Part shown: one piece after another, positions 6,036 through 13,100 of the stretch | Numbering within the stretch: the first letter of the stretch is position 1 | Layout: the number at the start of each line of letters is the position of its first letter | The notes under the pieces: model-generated | Told to the model about the DNA's origin: nothing | What the model saw: the letters and a program-made list of their open reading frames with translations, nothing else | Databases searched by the model: none | Position numbers and translations under genes: made by a program | DNA from: an uncultured Prevotella sp. | GTDB lineage: Bacteria; Bacteroidota; Bacteroidia; Bacteroidales; Bacteroidaceae | NCBI GenBank assembly: GCA_900554545.1 | Contig: USHW01000042.1 | Location: 1-18,423, forward strand | Direction of reading: 5' to 3' | Length of the DNA stretch: 18,423 nt

Positions 6036-7139
6036 ATGACGCTATATCCGAAACTGATAATGGACGCCTTGGCTACGGTTACGTATCCGGGCACAAAGAA
6101 GAATCTTGTGGAGAGCGAGATGGTGGCCGACAACTTGAGGATTGACGGTATGAAAGTGTCGTTCTCGCTCATTTTCCCACGCGATACCGACCCGTTCATG
6201 AAGTCTACGCTCAAGGCTGCGGAGGCTGCCATACACTATCATGTAAGCAAAGACGTGGAAGTGACAATCTCGGTAGAGACGAAATCCAAGCCTCGTCCGG
6301 AGCCGGGCAAGATGCTTCCGGGTGTGAAGAACGTCGTGGCCGTAAGTTCAGGCAAGGGCGGAGTGGGCAAGAGCACCGTAGCGGCTAACCTTGCCATCGC
6401 ACTGGCGCGGCTTGGCTATAAGGTAGGTCTGCTCGATACGGACATCTTCGGTCCGTCAATGCCAAAGATGTTCGATGTTGAGGATGCGCGCCCATACGCC
6501 GTGCACAAGGATGGGCGCGACCTTATTGAGCCTGTAGAGAAATACGGCGTGAAGCTGTTGAGCATAGGATTTTTCGTAAATCCTGACACGGCGACGCTCT
6601 GGCGCGGCGGAATGGCATCGAACGCGCTGAAGCAGCTTATCGGCGACGCCGACTGGGGCGAACTTGACTATTTCATACTTGACACTCCTCCGGGAACAAG
6701 CGACATTCACCTTACATTGCTTCAGACGTTGGCGATAACCGGTGCGGTAATAGTCAGCACGCCGCAGAAGGTGGCTCTTGCCGACGCGCGCAAGGGCATC
6801 GACATGTACAGGAACGACAAGGTGAATGTGCCGATACTCGGACTTGTGGAAAACATGGCATGGTTTACTCCGGCAGAACTGCCCGAAAACAAGTATTACA
6901 TATTCGGCAAGGAAGGATGCAAGGAATTGGCGAAGGAAATGAACGTGCCGCTGCTTGCACAAATCCCCGTGGTGCAGAGCATCTGTGAGAGCGGCGATGA
7001 CGGCAAGCCTTCGGCGTTGAACGCAAGTACAATGACCGGCCAGGCTTTCATCAACCTTGCACAGGCCGTCGTTACAACGGTAAACCGCCGCAACAAGGAA
7101 CAAGGGCCGACAAAAGTTGTGGAAGTGAAAAATAATTAA
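6036..7139 (+). CDS. mrp: Mrp/ApbC-type Fe-S cluster carrier ATPase
   Basis: Mrp/ApbC (NBP35 family) proteins bind and transfer iron-sulfur clusters in the cytoplasm in an ATP-dependent way. The 367-residue product has an N-terminal MIP18/DUF59 domain (about residues 4-85), then a MinD/ParA-like P-loop domain. The deviant Walker A motif GKGGVGKST is at 106-114, followed by GLLDTDIFGPSMPKM (A') and LDTPPGTSDIHLT (Walker B/switch). The usual C-terminal CxxC is absent: where it is expected the sequence reads NMAWFTPAELPENKYYIFG, and the only nearby cysteines are isolated (Cys295, Cys317). From memory this replacement is typical of Bacteroidetes homologues. The gene converges on cydB, with a large hairpin between them. 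Confidence 0.92.
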   Translation: MTLYPKLIMDALATVTYPGTKKNLVESEMVADNLRIDGMKVSFSLIFPRDTDPFMKSTLKAAEAAIHYHVSKDVEVTISVETKSKPRPEPGKMLPGVKNVVAVSSGKGGVGKSTVAANLAIALARLGYKVGLLDTDIFGPSMPKMFDVEDARPYAVHKDGRDLIEPVEKYGVKLLSIGFFVNPDTATLWRGGMASNALKQLIGDADWGELDYFILDTPPGTSDIHLTLLQTLAITGAVIVSTPQKVALADARKGIDMYRNDKVNVPILGLVENMAWFTPAELPENKYYIFGKEGCKELAKEMNVPLLAQIPVVQSICESGDDGKPSALNASTMTGQAFINLAQAVVTTVNRRNKEQGPTKVVEVKNN

Positions 7140-7238
7140 TAATTAAGAGTCAAGAATTAAGAAATATGCCTTTGATGACGGTGTATTTCTTAATTCTTGA
7201 CTCTTAATTTTTTAACTCTTAGCTCTTAATTATTAATT
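7134..7238. terminator. Bidirectional terminator: nested inverted repeats between mrp and cydB
   Basis: A perfect 26-bp inverted repeat pairs 7141-7166 with 7184-7209 (17-base loop). A second, overlapping option pairs 7134-7149 with 7223-7238 (16 bp), using the same left-hand word AATTAAGAG. The repeat touches the 3' ends of both convergent genes: it begins in the last codons of mrp and covers the cydB stop. The arms are AT-rich with T-rich 3' sides on both strands, fitting a shared terminator for convergent transcripts. Confidence 0.75.
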
Positions 7239-8339
7239 CCTTTTGTCCATTTTCCTCCATACGTATGCGATGTATGCGAGGACAAATGGAACGAGCAGCG
7301 ATACGTAGAACATTACGGAAAGGGTAAATTCGCTGCTGCAACTGTTGTATATTGTCAGGCTGCTTTGCAAGTCGGCGGTGGAAGGGTAGTAAGCCGTATT
7401 GTTCCATCCTGCGCATAGCAGGAGGCTTAGTACTGCAAGCACGGCTCCGATGCCTGCCGGCCATATACCGCGAATGTACGTGTTGCTTAAAATCGTCTTC
7501 ATGCAGCCGAAAAGGAACAGTGCTACCCCCACAAGCAGGATTATGGCGAGCGGCCACATGTCGCAGAAGTTGTTGAAATACTTGTCAGGCTCGATGTATA
7601 TTTCACCGGTTGTCATGTCTACGGCATATCCGTCTTTCAGCAGGATGTACACAACTGAGACGATGAAGAACACGAGGAACGGCACAAAGTTGCCGACGAG
7701 GCGCACCGTGGCGCGCGACCTCACATTTTCGTTGTCAACATTGTTTATGATGTAAAGGATGCCGAGAATGCGCGCAAGGAAGAATACAGCGAGGCCGAAT
7801 ATCCAGTTCCAGCCGTTGAGCAGGGCGTCAAGTCCGTGGCTGGCATTTGTCCAACGGCTTATTATGGGATTACCCTCGCCAAGTATGCTGGCTTTTTCAA
7901 CGATGAAGTTTGCCCCGTTGAAGAACGTTGCCACGGCGATGCCGAGCAACAGAGGCCCTGCAATGCCGTTTATGATAAGGAACCATTGGAATGTGCGTGT
8001 GCCGAGCAGGTTGCCCAACTTATGCTGGAACTCGTAGCTTACGGCCTGCAGTACAAACGTGACGAGGATGAGCATCCACACCCAATATGCGCCTCCGAAA
8101 CTTGTGCTGTAAAACAGCGGGAACGAAGCGAAGAATGCTCCGCCAAACGTCACGAGCGTAGTGAACGTGAGTTCCCATTTGCGTCCTGTAGAGCTTGTTA
8201 TCAGACGGCGTTCGCCATCGTCTGCACTTAGTGAAAACATTACTGAATTAGCCCCTTGTACGAACATCATGAAAACCAATAACGCTCCGAGTAGGGAAAC
8301 GACAAACCACCAATAGTGCTGTAAGAAATCGTATGACAT
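7233..8339 (-). CDS. cydB: Cytochrome bd ubiquinol/menaquinol oxidase subunit II
   Basis: CydB pairs with CydA in the high-affinity quinol:O2 oxidoreductase of the inner membrane, which carries no Cu and does not pump protons. The 368-residue product is almost entirely hydrophobic helices, fitting the nine-helix CydB fold and close to the 379 residues of E. coli CydB. It starts MSYDFLQHYWWFVVSLLGALLVF and has a long loop DGYAVDMTTGEIYIEPDKYFNN before the C-terminal helices. The C-terminus ends in the charged YVWRKMDKRN, probably cytoplasmic. It lies 67 bases downstream of cydA on the same strand, with the shared leader motif (8347-8370) just ahead of the ATG. It should be transcribed with DUF4492 and cydA from the promoter at 10384-10417. 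Confidence 0.95.
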   Translation of the reverse strand: MSYDFLQHYWWFVVSLLGALLVFMMFVQGANSVMFSLSADDGERRLITSSTGRKWELTFTTLVTFGGAFFASFPLFYSTSFGGAYWVWMLILVTFVLQAVSYEFQHKLGNLLGTRTFQWFLIINGIAGPLLLGIAVATFFNGANFIVEKASILGEGNPIISRWTNASHGLDALLNGWNWIFGLAVFFLARILGILYIINNVDNENVRSRATVRLVGNFVPFLVFFIVSVVYILLKDGYAVDMTTGEIYIEPDKYFNNFCDMWPLAIILLVGVALFLFGCMKTILSNTYIRGIWPAGIGAVLAVLSLLLCAGWNNTAYYPSTADLQSSLTIYNSCSSEFTLSVMFYVSLLVPFVLAYIAYVWRKMDKRN

Positions 8340-8346
8340 AATATCA

Positions 8347-8370
8347 TTTTTTTATTAGTAATGGGAGAAC
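8347..8370 (-). promoter_or_regulatory. Shared intercistronic leader motif ahead of cydB
   Basis: On the minus strand GTTCTCCCATTACTAATAA followed by a run of A lies seven bases before the cydB ATG. It resembles the GTTCTC-C...AAATAA...AAAAA sequence before xseB (3342-3365) and hlyD (13074-13099). This is the least similar of the three, with the homology limited to GTTCTCCC and the AATAA-A-rich part. Confidence 0.3.
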
Positions 8371-8374
8371 ATGG

Positions 8375-8415
8375 GAAGAGCAAATGAATTATTCACTCTT
8401 GATTCATCACTCTTC
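8375..8415 (-). repeat. Imperfect hairpin at the cydA 3' end
   Basis: GAAGAG (8375-8380) and ATGAAT (8384-8389) pair with ATTCAT (8402-8407) and CTCTTC (8410-8415), interrupted by a small internal bulge. The hairpin covers the cydA stop codon (8407-8409). It could slow degradation of the upstream message or adjust cydA/cydB stoichiometry; that is inference. The GTGAAGAGTGA words resemble those in the 4779-4846 repeat. Confidence 0.4.
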
Positions 8416-10014
8416 ACTTTTTACTTTTGTGTCCTCATATTCGGGTCCTTTCCTTATTGCCTTGCACATTATGCTTATTTCAACGATAAGAAGGAGTGTG
8501 AACAAGGCGAGGAACACGAAGAATGTAAGCATGACGGAGCTTGAGCTGATGTCGGATACGGCGGCCCATGTTGGCAACATGTCCTGTATCGTCCATGGCT
8601 GGCGTCCGAACTCGGCGACAATCCATCCCGCTTCGCTGGCTATATATCCGAGCGGCAGCAGGGCCATGCCCGTTATGTGCAGCCAGCGCATCTTGGTTAT
8701 GTCTTTTTTGTAAGACAGGAATGCGGACAGGGCAAAGAACAGCAGGAACAATACGCCCAGGCCGACCATGACGCGGAAAGCCCAGAAGCATACGGGGATG
8801 TATGGCACGGTTTGCTCGGCGTTGTCAATGTATCCGTAGCCGAAGTATTTGATGTTCTCATCGAGTGTCTTGCGGTGGTTGTCGGCAGCTGCGGTGTCTC
8901 CGCTTTTCTTGGCTTCGCGGTAACCGGACAATGCCGTTATTGCCTTGCGGCCGCGTTCCATCTTTTCGGCGAGCGGTACGGCCGTGGTTCCGTCGGGCTG
9001 GGTGTATCCGCCGCGTATGATGTCGTTTACTCCAGGCACGTAGCCGTTGAAGTCGCGTGTGGCGAGCATCGACAGCATTTTGGGTATTTCTATTTTTAAA
9101 GGAGGTTCTTCGGATGAAGCGTAATCAGGCTGTTCAAACGGATTTACCCACGCCGCGATTGTAAGCCCCTCGCCGTGCCCGCCGTCATAGAGGGCTTCCA
9201 TGGCTGCAAGCTTCATCGGCTGCGACTTCGCCACCATGTACGCCGAGTTGTCGCCACTGTACATGGCGAGCAATGACGATACGAGTCCTATGATTGATGC
9301 GATTTTAATGCTTTGCACTGCAAGGCGGCGGTCTTTTTCAACGGTCATGCTGTTTTTCCGCTTGCGGAACAGGAGGTAGCAGCTGACTGCAACCGTGAAG
9401 ATTGCTCCGATAATCCATGCGGATATCACGGTATGGAAAAACTTGTCGATGGCGAACGGCGACAATGCCACTTCAGCGAACGACGTCATCTCGTTGCGCA
9501 TGGTGTCAGGGTTGAATGCCTGTCCTACGGGATATTGCATCCAGGCGTTTGCAACGAGAATCCACCATGCCGATATTGTTGCGCCAAGGCCGGTGAGCCA
9601 TGTCGACGCAAGGTGGAAGCCACGTGACACTTTCTCCCATCCGAAAAACATTACGCCGACAAACGTTGCTTCAAGGAAGAAGGCTACTATGCCTTCAATT
9701 GCAAGCGGTGCGCCGAATATGTCGCCTACCAGCCATGAGTAGTTGCTCCAGTTTGTGCCGAACTCGAATTCGAGGATGATGCCTGTAGCTACGCCCATGG
9801 CAAAGTTTATTCCGAACAGTTTTTGCCAGAACCGTGAGGCGTCTTTCCAGAAAGTTTTGCCCGTGCGGTAATAGCATGTTTCCATTATGCCCATGATAAG
9901 TGCAAGCCCCAGCGTAAGCGGAACGAAGAGCCAATGGTAGATGGCTGTGAGTGCGAATTGCGCCCTCGACCAGTCGACCGTGCCTGCACTTATGCTTAAA
10001 AACAAGTTGTCCAT
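8407..10014 (-). CDS. cydA: Cytochrome bd oxidase subunit I
   Basis: CydA carries the quinol site and hemes b558, b595 and d. The 535-residue product has all key residues, each eight positions later than in E. coli up to helix 5: His27 (E. coli His19), Glu107 and Glu115 (Glu99, Glu107) in GDIFGAPLAIEG...FFLEATF, and His194 (His186) in FFHTVISAW. Met416 in FRVMVGLG corresponds to the heme b558 Met393. The quinol-binding Q-loop is the long, E. coli-like type (about residues 254-405), with Lys268 and Glu273 in MKLAAMEALY matching Lys252 and Glu257. It lies between the DUF4492 gene (91 bases upstream) and cydB (67 bases downstream). Expected role is respiration or oxygen scavenging at low oxygen in an otherwise anaerobic organism. 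Confidence 0.97.
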   Translation of the reverse strand: MDNLFLSISAGTVDWSRAQFALTAIYHWLFVPLTLGLALIMGIMETCYYRTGKTFWKDASRFWQKLFGINFAMGVATGIILEFEFGTNWSNYSWLVGDIFGAPLAIEGIVAFFLEATFVGVMFFGWEKVSRGFHLASTWLTGLGATISAWWILVANAWMQYPVGQAFNPDTMRNEMTSFAEVALSPFAIDKFFHTVISAWIIGAIFTVAVSCYLLFRKRKNSMTVEKDRRLAVQSIKIASIIGLVSSLLAMYSGDNSAYMVAKSQPMKLAAMEALYDGGHGEGLTIAAWVNPFEQPDYASSEEPPLKIEIPKMLSMLATRDFNGYVPGVNDIIRGGYTQPDGTTAVPLAEKMERGRKAITALSGYREAKKSGDTAAADNHRKTLDENIKYFGYGYIDNAEQTVPYIPVCFWAFRVMVGLGVLFLLFFALSAFLSYKKDITKMRWLHITGMALLPLGYIASEAGWIVAEFGRQPWTIQDMLPTWAAVSDISSSSVMLTFFVFLALFTLLLIVEISIMCKAIRKGPEYEDTKVKSEE

Positions 10015-10105
10015 AATTTATTGATTTTTTCTGTTGTTAAATGGTTGTGTGGAATGACCAGATGAAAGCAAGGTGTGTGGTGTGACGTTGTTTTGCTTTT
10101 GTTCT

Positions 10106-10315
10106 TCACTTTTCCGCAGCTCTTCCGGTTATTTGTTTCGATACGTATTCGGCTTCGTTGCCGTCGGCACGTTCATAAAGAATGTCAGGCATGAAAAACA
10201 GTTTCAGCACAACGAAGATTATAACAAGCTTGACTATCACGACAATCCATAAAGTCTTGCCGAGTCTCATGCTCTTGAAGCCGTCATGATAGAAGCTGAT
10301 TATTCGTTTAATCAT
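10106..10315 (-). CDS. DUF4492 small membrane protein, first gene of the cyd operon
   Basis: The 69-residue product has a conserved N-terminus (IISFYHDGFKSMRLGKTLW), one transmembrane helix (about residues 21-42, TLWIVVIVKLVIIFVVLKLFF) and a short charged tail. I recognise it as the DUF4492 family, whose members sit next to cydA in Bacteroidetes. It is the promoter-proximal gene of the cyd operon, 91 bases before cydA. Size, single helix and position parallel the small bd-oxidase subunits CydX and CydH, so an accessory or assembly subunit is plausible, but no function has been shown that I know of. The ATG at 10315 lies downstream of a strong promoter at 10384-10417. Confidence 0.85.
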   Translation of the reverse strand: MIKRIISFYHDGFKSMRLGKTLWIVVIVKLVIIFVVLKLFFMPDILYERADGNEAEYVSKQITGRAAEK

Positions 10316-10383
10316 AGTCCGTGCCGCTGTGCTTTGCCGTTAAAGGTTTAAGGTTTTGCAAAAGTTTAAATAATTATTGTTTG

Positions 10384-10417
10384 CAAAGATAAAAAAATCA
10401 TTTTAATGTTGTTCAAA
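10384..10417 (-). promoter_or_regulatory. Promoter of the DUF4492-cydA-cydB operon
   Basis: On the minus strand TATCTTTG (plus-strand 10384-10391) matches TAnnTTTG exactly and TTTG (10414-10417) gives the -33 box, 22 bases away, slightly longer than the usual spacing. Transcription should begin near 10378, about 60 bases before the DUF4492 start codon. Confidence 0.7.
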
Positions 10418-10423
10418 ATTTCG

Positions 10424-10442
10424 GTAAAATTACTAATTTTAC
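10424..10442. promoter_or_regulatory. Palindrome between divergent promoters, candidate operator
   Basis: GTAAAATT at 10424-10431 and AATTTTAC at 10435-10442 form a perfect 8-bp inverted repeat with a 3-base centre. It lies just upstream of the cyd -33 box and about 25 bases upstream of the -33 box of the divergent coiled-coil gene. This is a natural position for a regulator acting on one or both promoters. The sequence does not fit the FNR/CRP half-site TTGAT. AT-rich context makes chance palindromes more likely, so confidence is modest. Confidence 0.35.
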
Positions 10443-10467
10443 GAATTTAAGTATTATAGTTTGAAAA

Positions 10468-10502
10468 TTTTTGCGGTGTTTGGCGGAAATAGGCTAATTT
10501 TG
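10468..10502 (+). promoter_or_regulatory. Promoter of the coiled-coil membrane protein gene
   Basis: TTTTTG at 10468-10473 (-33) and TAATTTTG at 10495-10502 (-7, exact TAnnTTTG) are 21 bases apart. The predicted transcript starts near 10509. This promoter lies inside the longest open frame (from a TTG at 10461), which supports the ATG at 10548 as the true start. Confidence 0.75.
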
Positions 10503-10547
10503 CATGACTGTATTTCTAATTATGTATATATAAATTCAAAGACAGAT

Positions 10548-11420
10548 ATGAAGAATAAAGTAATCATCCCTTCCGTTATAGTGGGTTTGTTGCTTGTTGC
10601 AGGCATAGTGTATCTTGCCATAAGCCTGAACAACCAGAAGCAGGCAAACAAGGAAATGCAAGAATTGGCCGAGTTGGATAAAAAGGAAATGGAAAACGAA
10701 TATCAGATGTTCGCCGACCAGTATAGTGAGCTTAAGACACAGATAAACAACGACTCGATAATAGAACAACTTACTCAAGAGCAGTTGAAAACGGAAAAAC
10801 TGCTTGAGGAGCTGAGAAATGTCAAGGCTTCTGACGCGAGGGAAATAGCACGACTGAAAAAGGAATTGGCCACGTGCCGCGCCGTGATACGCAGCTATGT
10901 GCTGGAGATAGATTCGCTTAACCGTCTGAACCAGAACCTCACGGAGGAAAATACCCGGATGAAGGGACAGTATGCAGAGGCGACGAGGCAAATAGAAGGA
11001 CTTAATGCCGACAAACAGACATTGTCGGAAAAGGTAGCGATTGCCGCACAGCTTGATGCTACGGGCATAACAATGACCTTGAAGAACAAGCGTGGCAAGG
11101 CGACCAAGAGAATTAAACGTTGCAAGACAATACAGGTAAGCTTCAACATTGCAAAGAATGTGACGGCCGCCAGTGGGAATAAAACGGTGTATGTGCGTAT
11201 CACAACGCCAGCCGGGACAGTTCTTTCTGGTGGAGGCTCTTTCCCTTATGAGAACCGCAGCCTTCCATATTCAATGAAAAAAACTATTGAATACACGGGA
11301 AATGAAACGCCTGTGACAGTATATTGGAATGTCAACGAGTTCTTGGGTGAAGGCACTTATAATGTAAGTGTGTTTGCCGACGGCAACATGATAGGTTCGA
11401 GAAATTTCTCGGTTGACTGA
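10548..11420 (+). CDS. Membrane-anchored coiled-coil protein, conserved in Bacteroidales
   Basis: The 290-residue product has a short basic N-terminus and one transmembrane helix (about residues 4-27, VIIPSVIVGLLLVAGIVYLA). A long charged coiled coil follows (about 30-165, rich in E, K, Q and L heptads such as LTQEQLKTEKLLEELRNVK). The C-terminal domain (about 170-290) reads as a beta-sandwich (VYVRITTPAGTVL, TVYWNVNEF, GTYNVSVFADG). I recognise this architecture as a conserved Bacteroidales family that is sometimes loosely annotated as a chromosome-partitioning or SMC-like protein; I see no nucleotide-binding motif to support those names. Topology suggests that the coil and sandwich project into the periplasm. 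It is divergent from the cyd operon and lies 69 bases before the TolC-type gene, with no good promoter between, so it may be co-transcribed with the export cluster. Function is unknown. Confidence 0.8.
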   Translation: MKNKVIIPSVIVGLLLVAGIVYLAISLNNQKQANKEMQELAELDKKEMENEYQMFADQYSELKTQINNDSIIEQLTQEQLKTEKLLEELRNVKASDAREIARLKKELATCRAVIRSYVLEIDSLNRLNQNLTEENTRMKGQYAEATRQIEGLNADKQTLSEKVAIAAQLDATGITMTLKNKRGKATKRIKRCKTIQVSFNIAKNVTAASGNKTVYVRITTPAGTVLSGGGSFPYENRSLPYSMKKTIEYTGNETPVTVYWNVNEFLGEGTYNVSVFADGNMIGSRNFSVD

Positions 11421-11489
11421 AAAATGTCCGGTAATAGGGCGTTTTATGACTGAATGGCAGTCTTTGGTTTTCCTCATGCTAAAAGTAAT

Positions 11490-12980
11490 ATGAAAAGTAT
11501 AACGATATTGCTGTTGTTGGCACCTCTTGCCTTGCCAGTGGGGGCGCAACGCGTGTTGTCGCTCGACAGTTGCCGGGCTATGGCGTTGAACAACAATAAG
11601 CAGCTCGGAATAGCCAAACTGAAGCAGGACATGGCGCGTGATGCTCGCAAGGCCGCGCGTACAAAATATCTGCCACATGTCGATGTGCTTGGCGGCTATG
11701 AGTTTACGAGCAGGGAAATATCCATTTTGAGTGACGGGCAGAAAGGTGCGATAGGACAGATAGGCACGGCAGCTGCCGGGCAGATTGGCAATACAATGAC
11801 GTCTGTCATTTCTGAAATGGCCGGCCAAGGCATAATAACGCAGGAAACCGCCACGGCTCTTGGCAATATCGCAGGAAAACTTGCACCGGGGATAGAACAG
11901 ACTGGCAATGCCATAGGTAAGACAATCACTGACGCATTTAAGACAGACACACGTAACATGTTTGCCGTTTCCGTGATGCTGACACAACCTATATATATGG
12001 GTGGAAGTATCGTAGCGGCGAATAAGATAGCCGACATAAGCGAGCAACTTGCCGCGAACGATATTCAAAACAGCCGGCAGAACATCGTTTATGATGTGGA
12101 TAACGCCTATTGGACGGTAGTTTCATTGAAACATAAACAGAGGCTCGCCACAAGTTATCTTGAGCTTGTCAAGAAACTTAGTAGCGATGTGAAAAAGATG
12201 ATTAAGGAGGGTGTCGCTACAAGGGCTGACGGCTTGAAAGTGGATGTCAAGGTCAACGAGGCGGAAATGCAGCTCACCCAAGTAGACAATGGCCTGTCAC
12301 TTGCCAAGATGCTGTTATGTCAGTTGTGCGGTTTGCCTATTGACGGTAAAATCACACTTGTTGATGAAGACAAGGACGAAGTTTCATCAACAGAAAGCGC
12401 GCCGGTAGCTGATGTGGCGTTCGCGATAGATAACCGCCCGGAACTGAAAATGCTTGAGAATACGGTTGACATAAGTCGGCAGACAACAAAACTTATACGT
12501 GCCGCATATTTGCCGCAAGTAGCGTTGACAGGTGGTTATCTTGCCACAAATCCCTCGCTTTACAACGGTTTTCAGCGTAAATTTTCAGGAGTTTGGAATA
12601 TCGGTGTGATAGTAAGGGTCCCGGTATGGAATTGGTTTGAAGGCACTTATAAGGTGCGTGCTGGTAAGACTGCTACGAGCATAGCCATGCTTGAACTTGA
12701 CGAAGCGCGTGAGAAGGTCGAACTGCAAGTCAATCAAAGCTCATTCAAGGTTGACGAGGCAAATAAGAAGTTGTCCATGGCAAAGAAAAATACGGAGCAA
12801 GCAGATGAAAACCTGCGTTGTGCCAATATCGGTTTTAAGGAAGGAGTGATGGATGTAACTGATGTCATGGCGGCGCAGACCGCATGGTTGCAGGCGCGTT
12901 CACAGAAGATAGATGCCGATATAGATGTAAAACTTACGCAGACAAATTTGAAAAAGGTTCTTGGAGAAACAATATATTGA
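11490..12980 (+). CDS. TolC-family outer membrane efflux channel
   Basis: The 496-residue product is an outer membrane efflux protein expected to form a trimeric channel with a periplasmic helical barrel. A signal peptide is clear (MKSITILLLLAPLALPVGAQ, cleavage after residue 20). Two repeated halves of long helices are visible, with outer-membrane strands near FAVSVMLTQPIYMGG and GVWNIGVIVRVPVWNWFEG. A Gly/Ala-rich insertion (about residues 73-153, GQIGTAAAGQIGN, ETATALGNIAG) sits in the first strand-loop region. From memory such insertions are common in Bacteroidetes homologues. The ATG at 11490 is preferred over 11454 because the signal peptide begins there. It is first of four export genes: hlyD follows after 120 bases, then two permeases. 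Confidence 0.9.
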   Translation: MKSITILLLLAPLALPVGAQRVLSLDSCRAMALNNNKQLGIAKLKQDMARDARKAARTKYLPHVDVLGGYEFTSREISILSDGQKGAIGQIGTAAAGQIGNTMTSVISEMAGQGIITQETATALGNIAGKLAPGIEQTGNAIGKTITDAFKTDTRNMFAVSVMLTQPIYMGGSIVAANKIADISEQLAANDIQNSRQNIVYDVDNAYWTVVSLKHKQRLATSYLELVKKLSSDVKKMIKEGVATRADGLKVDVKVNEAEMQLTQVDNGLSLAKMLLCQLCGLPIDGKITLVDEDKDEVSSTESAPVADVAFAIDNRPELKMLENTVDISRQTTKLIRAAYLPQVALTGGYLATNPSLYNGFQRKFSGVWNIGVIVRVPVWNWFEGTYKVRAGKTATSIAMLELDEAREKVELQVNQSSFKVDEANKKLSMAKKNTEQADENLRCANIGFKEGVMDVTDVMAAQTAWLQARSQKIDADIDVKLTQTNLKKVLGETIY

Positions 12981-13025
12981 AAGTTAAGAATAAAGAGTTA
13001 AATAAGAAAGAGCTGATTTGACTGA

Positions 13026-13099
13026 AGGCTGCTCGTTTGCTTCCATAACATTCCAATTCTTTCAAAACTCACGGTTCTCCCGGTAAAAATAACGAAAAA
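13026..13099 (+). promoter_or_regulatory. Shared intercistronic leader sequence ahead of hlyD
   Basis: The segment TTCCATAACATTCCA ... CTCACGGTTCTCCCGG ... AAAATAACGAAAAA ends one base before the hlyD ATG. It aligns with the xseA-xseB gap (3315-3365), sharing the ATTCCA, CTCAC, GTTCTC and AAATAA-AAAAA blocks in the same order. The 3' part also resembles the sequence before cydB. All three targets are second genes that follow a larger partner gene. Confidence 0.45.
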
Positions 13100-13100
13100 G

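Noticed and set aside
10461..10547. N-terminal extension of the coiled-coil protein from a TTG at 10461
   Set aside because: The -33/-7 promoter elements (10468-10502) lie inside it, and the natural membrane-anchor N-terminus starts at 10548.
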